From NCBI GenBank assembly GCA_030430205.1, contig JAUIGE010000047.1:1-45425 (forward strand): a stretch of 45,425 nt of DNA. The letters run 5' to 3'. This DNA comes from Bacteroidia bacterium. GTDB taxonomy: Bacteria > Bacteroidota > Bacteroidia > J057. The notes beneath the pieces are model-generated. The model had not been told where the DNA came from and did no database searches. It was given only the letters and a program-made list of their open reading frames with translations. The position numbers and the translations under genes are program-made. Shown piece after piece: positions 18,161 through 26,030 of the stretch; the first letter of the stretch is position 1, and each line of letters opens with the position of its first letter.

Positions 18161-18780
18161 AGGGTCCTGGAGAGGCGGAAGCCCAGATCAATACTGGAAG
18201 CTGTCTGGCGGTAGATATTGTAATACATTACTTCACAGCTTAATGTTTGGCATTCATAACTTCCACCTCGTATGGTATGAAATCCAGTTTCTTCATTGCC
18301 ATCATTTTTCACACCATTTGAAGTATTGTGCCACCTGTTTTGGCACCACTCCCATACATTCCCACTCATATCATATAGGCCTAATGCATTGGGAAATTTC
18401 AACCCTACAGGCTTCGTTTCTCCATAACTGTTACCTCGATACCATCCCACTTCATTCAGGGAGTTACTGCCTGCATAAAAAAAATTGTTTTGGTGGATTC
18501 CACCTCTGGCTGCATATTCCCATTCAACTTCTCCAGGCAAGCGAAATCTTTCCCCTAATTTATCATTGAGTTTATCTAAGAAGACCATTACCTGATCGCA
18601 AGTCACAGATTCTACAGGTCGAGTAGAACCCACGAAATATGATGGATTTTCTCCCATAACTGCCTCCCATAACATTTGAGTTACAGGAAATTGGGCAAGT
18701 TCAAAGTTTGCAACCCTTCCCCCTTTGATGGGTATCATCTTGGGGAGAAGTTCTCGAAGCTTGGTTTTGGATAAGGTCAT
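18157..18780 (-). CDS. FGE-sulfatase (SUMF1-fold) protein, copy A
   Basis: The 207-residue cytosolic protein has the formylglycine-generating-enzyme/C-type-lectin fold signature: ENPSYFVGSTRPVESVT, RFRLPGEVEWEYAARGG, GLYDMSGNVWEWCQNRWH and a final LGFRLSRTL. Compared with copy B it lacks about 20 residues after the first GG (the FLMGSE...EKPV segment). The catalytic cysteines of true formylglycine-generating enzymes are not evident, so a binding role is more likely. The last 34 residues share only 9 positions with copy B at equal length, although the rest is clearly similar. The ATG at 18780 matches the start of copy B (MTL/MTS); an upstream start at 18807 is possible. It lies 166 bases after copy B on the same strand. 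Confidence 0.85.
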   Translation of the reverse strand: MTLSKTKLRELLPKMIPIKGGRVANFELAQFPVTQMLWEAVMGENPSYFVGSTRPVESVTCDQVMVFLDKLNDKLGERFRLPGEVEWEYAARGGIHQNNFFYAGSNSLNEVGWYRGNSYGETKPVGLKFPNALGLYDMSGNVWEWCQNRWHNTSNGVKNDGNEETGFHTIRGGSYECQTLSCEVMYYNIYRQTASSIDLGFRLSRTL

Positions 18781-18874
18781 AAGGTATATGGTTCTTTGCT
18801 TTAGCAAATAGCTACATTTTGCTTTTTATTCAAAGGGGGATTTGATTGTCGGCACTTGGAGTGCCTCCACCTTA

Positions 18875-18950
18875 ATTCCAATCTGCGGGCACTAAACCTG
18901 TCCTGAGCACAGCCGAAGGAAGGATAAAAGGCAAAAAACCTAAAAATCAA
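18875..18950 (-). repeat. Conserved 76-base box after FGE gene B
   Basis: Partner of 18085-18160. It starts within the end of gene B and fills the spacer to gene A. Its position directly after a hypervariable gene end resembles the initiation-of-homing element of diversity-generating retroelements, but no such activity is shown. Confidence 0.8.
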
Positions 18951-19633
18951 GGAGTCCTTGAGAGGCGACAGCCCATATTGAAGTGGGTAAGTGTTGGATG
19001 ATAAAGGCTTCGAAACGAAATTTGACAATATTGACTGTCATCGAACCAAGTGCCGCCGCGTACGACCCGGGCGACGGAGTCTCCCGTTTCCCAGGCTTGA
19101 CTGCTCAGGGGGGCATGTTTATAGTGGTTGTGCCATTTATCCTGACACCACTCCCAAACATTGCCACTCATATCATAGAATCCCAAAGCATTTGGCAGTT
19201 TTAAGCCTAGAGGTTTTGTTTCTCCATGGCTATTACCATGAAACCAACCTACCTCTTCAAGCCTATTGCTGCCGGCATACAAAAAGTCGGAAAGGTGGAC
19301 ACCTCCTCTGGCAGCATATTCCCACTCTGCTTCGCTAGGAAGCCTAAAGCTTTCTCCTAATTCTTTATTTAGTTTGGCTATAAATTGTTGAACCATATCC
19401 CAGGAAACTCGTTCCACAGGACGAAAATGGCCTTTAAATTTAGATGGATTTTCTCCCATTACAGCAATCCATAAGGCTTGATTAACAGGGATTTGTGCTA
19501 ATTCAAAATTATCAATTAGGACTTCACGAACTGGTTTTTCAGAATCGCGCCCCGTTTCACTTCCCATTAAGAATATTCCTCCCTGGACGGAAATCATAGT
19601 AGGTAAAAAATCATTAAAAGAAGAACTGGTCAT
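18947..19633 (-). CDS. FGE-sulfatase (SUMF1-fold) protein, copy B
   Basis: The 228-residue protein is a complete small FGE-fold domain: MISVQGGIFLMGSETG at the front, then ENPSKFKGHFRPVERVSWD, RLPSEAEWEYAARGG, GFYDMSGNVWEWCQDKWH, and the closing RVVRGGTWFDDSQYC...MGCRLSRTP. There is no signal peptide. In diversity-generating retroelements this fold is a common target and its C-terminal part is the variable region; here that same part differs most from copy A. It is divergent from the large ROC-TIR gene, with 121 bases between the two start codons, so the two may share a control region and a function. Confidence 0.88.
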   Translation of the reverse strand: MTSSSFNDFLPTMISVQGGIFLMGSETGRDSEKPVREVLIDNFELAQIPVNQALWIAVMGENPSKFKGHFRPVERVSWDMVQQFIAKLNKELGESFRLPSEAEWEYAARGGVHLSDFLYAGSNRLEEVGWFHGNSHGETKPLGLKLPNALGFYDMSGNVWEWCQDKWHNHYKHAPLSSQAWETGDSVARVVRGGTWFDDSQYCQISFRSLYHPTLTHFNMGCRLSRTP

Positions 19634-19754
19634 AGAAGGAAACGAAGTTTATTGTAAACTGAAAGACCAAATAGCCATTTTTTACCTTCTTTTTCAAGTT
19701 TTCAAAATATCCGCATCTTTCTTAGTTTGCATACAAAAGCAAGCAAAAAATATT

Positions 19755-22700
19755 ATGTCCGACCAGGCGCTACAAAAAAGCTTAGAAAAATGGAGTTCTC
19801 AGCCAGCCACAGCACCTATGCTGGCGGGATTGCCTCATTTCCCTTTTAATCAGCAGCATGTATGGGATGAGGCAGAGAAGTTAATCGCCCTGAACCTGCG
19901 GGGGGTAGGTATATCCGATGCAGATTGGGAGATCCTGTATACTGCTGATTTGTCCCAGCTGCAAGTGTTGATTCTGGGAAATAATAAGCTTAACAAGCTG
20001 ATGCTCCATAGGGATATGCCTGCGCTTCGGTATCTGGATGTTAGTGGGAACGAAGGCCTGAGGGAACTACAGCTTCATGGTGATTTTTCCAGCCTCGAAA
20101 GACTGGATGCACATGCTTGCCGCTTGCACACATTGAACCTACGGGGAAATTTCCCATCGATACATTTTTTGGACCTTCATCAGAATGAGTTGAGTCAGCT
20201 AGACTTGATACCTGCGATGCCTGTGTTGAAGACCCTAGACATCAGCAAAAATAATCTGAACAGGCTGAATTTACCGATAACCCTGCCTCAATTGCAGGGC
20301 TTATACCTCAAAAATAATCCTTTAGGAGAGCTTTACTTTTTGCAAAGCAGCTTCCCTAGTCTGGAGACTTTGGATGTTCGTTCCTGCTCACTACAAAATT
20401 TGCCTCGAATATTATTGAATTGTGGAGCTTTGCTCAATCTTTATATTGCAGATAATCCCTTGCCGAGTGTTCCTCGGGATTCCATCCCCGAAGAAAATCG
20501 CTCATACCAGCAAGCCGAAAATGCTTGGGATAACCTAAAAGGCTACCTGCAAAGCCTGGAGGAAGATCGCCCGGTCAACAATGACGAAGTAAAACTGGTG
20601 CTGCTGGGTAATAGTACCGCAGGCAAATCCTCCCTAATGGAGTACCTGGAACATAAGACTTTTGAACTGGGTAAAAACTCTACTCACGGCATCCAGAATC
20701 AGCTATGGAAAGCTGATGGGCAGGATTTCCAGGTGAATATGTGGGATTTTGGCGGGCAGGAGTATTACCATGCCACCCATCGACTTTTCCTGTCAGACAA
20801 TTCGGTTTCTGTGGTGGTGTTTGAAGAAAAAACGAACAAGCAGAAGGAAGTTTATATGCCGATCTTTCGGGAAGGGGAAGGAGAAGTAATGGAATGGATT
20901 GAGCATTTTCCCTATGCCTATTGGCTGGAAGGCCTTAAACTATATTGTGGGGATGAGGCATTGCCGGGTACTTTTTTGGTACAAAACAAAATGGACGAAT
21001 CCACCGAAGTGCGCATCCCCGATCAGGACAAGGATGCTTATGCGCTGACGGGTGATCGCCTATTTCGCATCAGCTTATTGGCTGCCCATAAAAAGGATCG
21101 CAAATATGTACGCAGTTTCGAAGAGCTGGAAGATAGTCTTGTAGAAGCCCTGAATAAAGCCTGTCACAAATATGATATCAGCGAAAAATGGCTGGAGATC
21201 AAAACTGCTTTGCGCAATTTGAGCAGGGGAGGAACGAAGTTCATAAGTTATGATGCATATGTGGCATTTTGCGAGAAAATCCGCCCTGGTATCAGCATAG
21301 ATGATGCAGGGAAGGAAAATGCGATGCTGAAGTCTTTGACAAATTACCTGCGTGGGATTGGGGTGATTTTATATTATCCTGAGATAAAGACCCTCAAGGA
21401 TATTGTTTTTATTGATGCGGTCTGGGTGGCAAAGATGATTTATCGGGTGCTGGATACCCAGGTGATCAAAGCAGAAGGAGCGTTTCATAAAGAGCGTATA
21501 TGTGACAAAGTGAAGGAGTTGGAAGCTGATGTGTTGATTTCCTTAATGCATAAGTTTGAGTTGATTTTCCCTTCGAAAAAGGTTAAGGATACCTTTGTTG
21601 CCCCTCAATATTTAGGGAAAAAAGAACCCAAGTCGTTTAAAAAGTTTAAAAATATTTGTGGTCATTTTCTCTTTTCCTTGCGCTATCCACAATTTTTGCG
21701 GCCGAGCGTGTTGGCTCGCTTTATATGTCGCTATGGCGAATTGTCTGATGATGAGTTCTGGAAGAAAGGAATCCTGATTGAATATGAAGGGGTATATGTA
21801 TTAGTAAAAGTAGGTGAGAATCAGACGATTCAAGTATTTGCAAATAAACCAGTACCCGAATTGGCTGGTCCCATTTTTCAGACCTTCCAGGAACTCAATA
21901 ACCACAATCCAAACATCTTGCTATCAGTAGATGGCAAGCATGAAGTGACGATGGAGAACTTTATGAAACAGCCGGATGAGAATGCTATGATTGAGGATAT
22001 ACTAGGCAATCAGATTCTCTTTGAACCTTTTATACCTTTGAAAGGTAGGATGATGGAAGGCCAGATGCATACAATGAAATTACCCCCCCCACAAAATATG
22101 AAACTAGCCAAAGAATTGATTCAAAATCTAATCGCAGCAAGCGAACTGGAGGAGGCACTACGTCTGCTCAAACAAGTTTTGGGTAGCAATGAAGCTATCC
22201 TGCTACAGGCCCGTTTAAATGGCCTCAAGAAAGATATAAGAAAAGGAACCTTGTCCAGTGAACAAAAAGATTTGTTAAAGAGCCGCTTGAATGCTGATAT
22301 ACTATCTTTATCGGAGGAAGTAAGTGATAGCCAGCTGATTTCCCATGATGGTCCTAAAAAGCAGGATGAACCGACTTTGAATGAAATCGAAAACCCGCCG
22401 ACAAAGGCGCAAATCTATATTTCCTATGCCTGGGGGGATAAAGGTGAAAAAGGAAAAAGCCGTGAAAAAATTGTCACGGACTTGTATGATTCGCTCAATG
22501 GCGATGGTTTTGATGTTAGGATCGATAAAAAGAACCTGAAATTTGGAGAGTCCCTTAACAATTTCATGACTGCTTTAGGGAAAGGCGATTTGGTCGTAGT
22601 CTGTGTAAGTGATAAGTACCTCCGATCCCCTTTTTGCATGTGGGAATTGTGCGAAGTGTTTAGAACAAGTCAGGGCGAAAAGGAAAAATTTGCTGAGCGG

Positions 22701-23003
22701 ATAATCCCTGTTCGGGTGGAAAATCTTTCTTTGGGTAGTCCACTGACGCTCATGCCCTATTTGAAGCATTGGAGGCAAAAATATGAGGAATGGGAGGAAA
22801 TGTATACCGATTTCCCCCAGGAAATGGGTTCCACACATATGGAAGAATTTCGCAAAAGTCGTACGATTAAGGATTCATTTAGTGAAGTTGTGGGCTTCTT
22901 CAATGATTTATTGGGAAAAAATTCAGAGGAACTTCTACAAGATAATTTTGATGAGCTGAAAGCACTGATTGTGGAGCGCAGTCGGCGTTTGGGGAGGGAT
23001 TGA
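19755..23003 (+). CDS. LRR-ROC-COR-EAD-TIR protein (NLR-like)
   Basis: The 1082-residue protein has leucine-rich repeats (about 45-250; LxxLxLxxN units such as LQVLILGNNKLNKL), then a Roco GTPase: P-loop GNSTAGKSS near 285-293, DFGGQE near 330 and NKMD near 411, followed by a COR region (about 480-760). Residues about 778-855 (LAKELIQNLIAASELEEALRLL...ILLQARLNGLKKDIRKG) fit an effector-associated domain, most like EAD11. The C-terminus is a TIR/SEFIR domain (IYISYAWGDKG near 885) with Glu in MWELCEVF near 965, where TIR NADases have their catalytic residue. The architecture is sensor, switch, adaptor, effector, as in prokaryotic conflict and antiphage systems. NAD cleavage or signalling is inferred. 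No signal peptide; cytosolic. Confidence 0.92.
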   Translation: MSDQALQKSLEKWSSQPATAPMLAGLPHFPFNQQHVWDEAEKLIALNLRGVGISDADWEILYTADLSQLQVLILGNNKLNKLMLHRDMPALRYLDVSGNEGLRELQLHGDFSSLERLDAHACRLHTLNLRGNFPSIHFLDLHQNELSQLDLIPAMPVLKTLDISKNNLNRLNLPITLPQLQGLYLKNNPLGELYFLQSSFPSLETLDVRSCSLQNLPRILLNCGALLNLYIADNPLPSVPRDSIPEENRSYQQAENAWDNLKGYLQSLEEDRPVNNDEVKLVLLGNSTAGKSSLMEYLEHKTFELGKNSTHGIQNQLWKADGQDFQVNMWDFGGQEYYHATHRLFLSDNSVSVVVFEEKTNKQKEVYMPIFREGEGEVMEWIEHFPYAYWLEGLKLYCGDEALPGTFLVQNKMDESTEVRIPDQDKDAYALTGDRLFRISLLAAHKKDRKYVRSFEELEDSLVEALNKACHKYDISEKWLEIKTALRNLSRGGTKFISYDAYVAFCEKIRPGISIDDAGKENAMLKSLTNYLRGIGVILYYPEIKTLKDIVFIDAVWVAKMIYRVLDTQVIKAEGAFHKERICDKVKELEADVLISLMHKFELIFPSKKVKDTFVAPQYLGKKEPKSFKKFKNICGHFLFSLRYPQFLRPSVLARFICRYGELSDDEFWKKGILIEYEGVYVLVKVGENQTIQVFANKPVPELAGPIFQTFQELNNHNPNILLSVDGKHEVTMENFMKQPDENAMIEDILGNQILFEPFIPLKGRMMEGQMHTMKLPPPQNMKLAKELIQNLIAASELEEALRLLKQVLGSNEAILLQARLNGLKKDIRKGTLSSEQKDLLKSRLNADILSLSEEVSDSQLISHDGPKKQDEPTLNEIENPPTKAQIYISYAWGDKGEKGKSREKIVTDLYDSLNGDGFDVRIDKKNLKFGESLNNFMTALGKGDLVVVCVSDKYLRSPFCMWELCEVFRTSQGEKEKFAERIIPVRVENLSLGSPLTLMPYLKHWRQKYEEWEEMYTDFPQEMGSTHMEEFRKSRTIKDSFSEVVGFFNDLLGKNSEELLQDNFDELKALIVERSRRLGRD

Positions 23004-23062
23004 AGGGAAGTTCAAGGAGAGTTTGAGTTTCAGTTTGAGTACAAACTCCAGCCTATAAAAAA

Positions 23063-23097
23063 GGAGACGCGCTTGCCAAGCAGCAAGCGCGATCTCC
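23063..23097 (-). terminator. Intrinsic terminator
   Basis: GCGCTTGC and GCAAGCGC pair around a 6-base loop and the stem extends with GGAGA/TCTCC. On the minus strand it is followed by TTTTTT. It serves the T-rich exported protein gene to the right and may also slow transcripts from the ROC-TIR gene. Confidence 0.75.
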
Positions 23098-23140
23098 TAA
23101 CCAAACCCTCATCCACTAACTAAAGTGTATTGTTAAGAAT

Positions 23141-23223
23141 GTTTCGAGTTCTGAGTTTTGGGTTTTGGGTGGGTTCACGAAACCCGAAACCCGAAACTCG
23201 AAACCCGAAACCCGAAACATTCT
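23141..23223. repeat. CCCGAAA heptamer repeat forming an inverted repeat
   Basis: Five heptamers of CCCGAAA/CTCGAAA type on the right (about 23181-23217) face a run of TTTTGGG-type units on the left (about 23147-23175), bounded by AATGTTTCG and CGAAACATT. The whole can fold on itself. It lies downstream of the exported T-rich protein gene. Confidence 0.75.
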
Positions 23224-23226
23224 TCT

Positions 23227-23802
23227 TTATGGCTTCAATTTCTTCGCACTGTGCTTCACGCTTCTGTTTATAGTTGAAGCGCCTTGCACGGAAGGTTTGC
23301 GGGTAGTTGTTGTTGTAGTGGTGGTAGTCGTATTGCGACGACCGTTGTTATGGCTGTTGGCTGCGTGTGAGTTATGGTTATGGTGGTTGCGTGATTTTTG
23401 AATGACCACGACCCGGTTGGTGCGATAGGGATTGTAGTTTCCATATCTGTATCCATAAGGGCTACCATAATAACCGTAGCCGGGGAGAGGAGCGGTCAGG
23501 CGAGACAGCATATCATACTGCTGGCTGAGTTTTCTGCGCGTAAAGCGCTTTTTCTTTCTCCACATACGCTTTTCACTTTTGGTGAGGGCGCGCTTGTCTT
23601 CCATTCTCAGGGTCTCCAGCTCCATCTCCAGGTTGGCGATGTTTTGGTGGATGACCTGTACGGGGTCCAGGAAAGTTGTTCCTGGGGCATCATTCGTGAA
23701 CTGAAGGGCTGTTCTCTGGGCTGTCGCTGTCGTAAGGCTGCCTATCAGGAACAGGCTGGTAAAGAGTAAGCTGATGTTTTTGACTGTCGTTTTCATATTC
23801 AT
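23227..23802 (-). CDS. Exported protein with polythreonine tract
   Basis: The 191-residue protein starts with a signal peptide (LLFTSLFLIGSLTTATA, cleavage near AQ). The middle is helical and strongly basic (EKRMWRKKKRFTRRK). A GYGYYGSPYGYRYGNY segment follows, then an HN-rich stretch and ten threonines in a row before a basic tail. No known domain was recognised. A second ATG two codons in could be the real start. The lone gene has its own terminator downstream. The disorder suggests a surface- or polymer-binding role, but this is a guess. Confidence 0.7.
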   Translation of the reverse strand: MNMKTTVKNISLLFTSLFLIGSLTTATAQRTALQFTNDAPGTTFLDPVQVIHQNIANLEMELETLRMEDKRALTKSEKRMWRKKKRFTRRKLSQQYDMLSRLTAPLPGYGYYGSPYGYRYGNYNPYRTNRVVVIQKSRNHHNHNSHAANSHNNGRRNTTTTTTTTTTRKPSVQGASTINRSVKHSAKKLKP

Positions 23803-23932
23803 TTGGCGTTTAAGGCGTTTTCACTACCATAAACGGCGCGCTTTGAGTAAGCGTTTGGTCAAAAGAGACAGACGTGTGCTATGGCATAGCGAACGTGGTT
23901 TGGGACAAGATGAGCGTGTAGGGAGGAAACAA

Positions 23933-25936
23933 CTAAAAATGCATTCTTTGAGGCGTAGGTTCTTTTATTAAAGGGGTTTTCGGCACAAAGCTGATGTCTA
24001 GCTGCTCGTAGCTTCCATCCGGAAATATCTTATACATCAGTGATTGATAGGGTTCAAAACGCAGGTGCAGGGGAAAGGAATTTCCCATATAATTGACCTG
24101 GAGTTTTCTCAGGTAGGAGTTGTTGGTGAAGCTTTCGCCTGACACCATGGGGTAGGCGACTTCGGTGGTTTGCGGCTGCGCAAAAAAGCAATAGAGGGTA
24201 TCCTGCACATTTCTACACCAGTATTCGGGCAAATCTATCCCTGAAAATAGGGGAGGGGTGGAAAAAAGCGCATTGAAATCATCTGTAACATTTGCCAGCG
24301 CCCGCAAGTCGCTCAGCAGTTTTCCAAACTCAGCACCCTTCACATGGTTGGGCTGTCTGAGGTTTTTCTTTAAGCAAAGCGGCATGCCCGCTTTCGCCAG
24401 CTTCAGGATCGCCTTCAGCGAACGAATATCCATATATTCGACATCCACATACAAGCCCTTAAAGCGCTGATCCCCAGCTTTCAGCTGCCCATCTTCCCAC
24501 CTCGCCTGTTCCAAAAAGGAGCGATTGATCCAAAGTGGATGATAGCCTTCCGTCTCTGCGGAAGGCCAGATATAGCGCATTTCATATTGCCCCCAGACCC
24601 AGACGCGCTGCCGCTCTTTGGGATAAGGCCCAGCCATGATCTTGTCCTCCAGCGGCACATATACCGCCAGATTGGAATAGGTTTTACCTTTTCGCATATA
24701 GTCGCAGACCTTAGCCATATAGGCATTGAGGCGGGGAAGTTCTTCCGTAAGGCTGCCGTTGGGGCCGACGTAGACCGTCGCGAAAAAGTCAGCGGAATCG
24801 CTGCCGACTTTGTTGTAGGGCATGCCATGGTAAAATACCTGGTTGACGCCCTGCGCAAAAAGCGCATCTGCCAGCAATTTGAGGTCGGCAGTCTGCTCCT
24901 CCCGCAGGTTGGTGCCGGGAAAGCCGTACATGCAGGTGAAACTTTCACTGCTCACCTCGGGCCTGCCCGAGAGGGCCGCCGCCGAACTCACGATGCGTGA
25001 GTAATTGGGATTATTCAGCAGGGCTTCCGTTTCCGGAAGGTCCACATAGCTGTAAGCTTCCATCACATCGGTGGGCGATGCGAGGCACTGCACCCGCGCA
25101 AAAGCGCCCTGAGCCCGTGCATTTGCCGTAAACGGCTTGTAATAGTTCTCGATCAGCTGGTCCGAAAGCAGCATCATATAGTCGTAGCGGACTTCCGGAA
25201 AATTGTCGAGGCTGTCTTCCATAAAGGGAATGATGTCGTAGCCAAAACGCTGTTTAAATTTTTCGGCAAAGCCGTCCGTCCAGATTTTGTTGGTGGCATT
25301 CAGTTTGATTTCCCAGGAATCTGTGAAAAAGGCTGACCTACTTCCCGCCATCGCTGGCTTCAATGCCTGGTTGATGGGAGCGGCAAATTTTTGGAAAATT
25401 TCTTTTTTCAGGTGGTCTATCACCATGGCCGTATCCGGCCACTCCCAGGCAAATGTCAGCAGCTGTTTGAAGCTGCTGTCGCCATAGATTTGGGTGCCTT
25501 CGGCATGGGGTATGTATTTGGCCGCTACGGGCCAGGCAGAACCGAAGGTAAAATCACAACTCAGCCCCAGGCTGTCGGCATATTGTTTGGCGTAGGTGAC
25601 GACCTCCGTCCACTCGCTGCTCAGCCATTTCTGAGCAGTAGTATCCACCGGATAATGGCGGTTGTATAGCCGTTTGTACATGCTTTGGTAGCGATGCAAA
25701 GGATACACCCAGGCGATCTCCACGCCGCCAAAGTTGTTGGCTTTCAGCCAGTTAAGCTGATGTCTGATGTCAGGCTTCGTGATTTCGGTCGCAAACCACC
25801 ACCAGCGCGTTTTCGGAAGGGTATTTTCGTAGTAAAAAACAGACTCCTGCTGACTGGAAACAGGCTTTTCGCAGGCAAACAGAAATAGCGTACTTACCAA
25901 AAGGACAAAATGAAAAATCTTTTTTCCACAACTCAT
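23933..25936 (-). CDS. GH106-like glycoside hydrolase lipoprotein
   Basis: Starting at the ATG at 25936, the 667-residue product has a lipoprotein signal (FVLLVSTLFLFAC, Cys near 22). The mature part begins with TRWWWFATEITKPDIRHQLNWLKANNFGGVEIAW, typical of GH106 alpha-L-rhamnosidase-like proteins; later come FTDSWEIK, EALLNNPNYSRIVSSAA, SSESFTCMYGF and VNQVFYHGMPYN, also family-like. It probably removes rhamnose or a related sugar from plant or algal polysaccharides at the outer membrane. It lacks the C-terminal galactose-binding domains of longer members. No SusC/SusD pair is next to it, so it is not in an evident polysaccharide locus. Confidence 0.78.
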   Translation of the reverse strand: MSCGKKIFHFVLLVSTLFLFACEKPVSSQQESVFYYENTLPKTRWWWFATEITKPDIRHQLNWLKANNFGGVEIAWVYPLHRYQSMYKRLYNRHYPVDTTAQKWLSSEWTEVVTYAKQYADSLGLSCDFTFGSAWPVAAKYIPHAEGTQIYGDSSFKQLLTFAWEWPDTAMVIDHLKKEIFQKFAAPINQALKPAMAGSRSAFFTDSWEIKLNATNKIWTDGFAEKFKQRFGYDIIPFMEDSLDNFPEVRYDYMMLLSDQLIENYYKPFTANARAQGAFARVQCLASPTDVMEAYSYVDLPETEALLNNPNYSRIVSSAAALSGRPEVSSESFTCMYGFPGTNLREEQTADLKLLADALFAQGVNQVFYHGMPYNKVGSDSADFFATVYVGPNGSLTEELPRLNAYMAKVCDYMRKGKTYSNLAVYVPLEDKIMAGPYPKERQRVWVWGQYEMRYIWPSAETEGYHPLWINRSFLEQARWEDGQLKAGDQRFKGLYVDVEYMDIRSLKAILKLAKAGMPLCLKKNLRQPNHVKGAEFGKLLSDLRALANVTDDFNALFSTPPLFSGIDLPEYWCRNVQDTLYCFFAQPQTTEVAYPMVSGESFTNNSYLRKLQVNYMGNSFPLHLRFEPYQSLMYKIFPDGSYEQLDISFVPKTPLIKEPTPQRMHF

Positions 25937-25960
25937 ATCAAAATCAATTAATCGTTTCCC

Positions 25961-26030
25961 CAATCCTCAAATCCTCAAATCCTCTCATCTGCTCATCTGC
26001 AAATCTGCAAATCTCCTCATCCCCTCAACC
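25961..26030. repeat. AATCCTC / ATCTGCAA short tandem repeats
   Basis: Runs of AATCCTCA followed by ATCTGCAA and related 8-base units fill the gap between two minus-strand genes and reach the end of the TPR gene. The first motif recurs at 2469-2519. Confidence 0.7.

Noticed and set aside
19700-19754. Clear -7 promoter for the ROC-TIR gene
   Set aside because: TTAGTTTG near 19720 resembles TAnnTTTG but misses a key base, so it was not called.
18000-23000. A full diversity-generating retroelement
   Set aside because: No reverse transcriptase, accessory protein or template repeat is present in the window; only the target-like pattern is seen, so it is given as a finding, not a feature.
23141-23223. 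CRISPR array
   Set aside because: Units are seven bases without spacers, and no cas gene is present.
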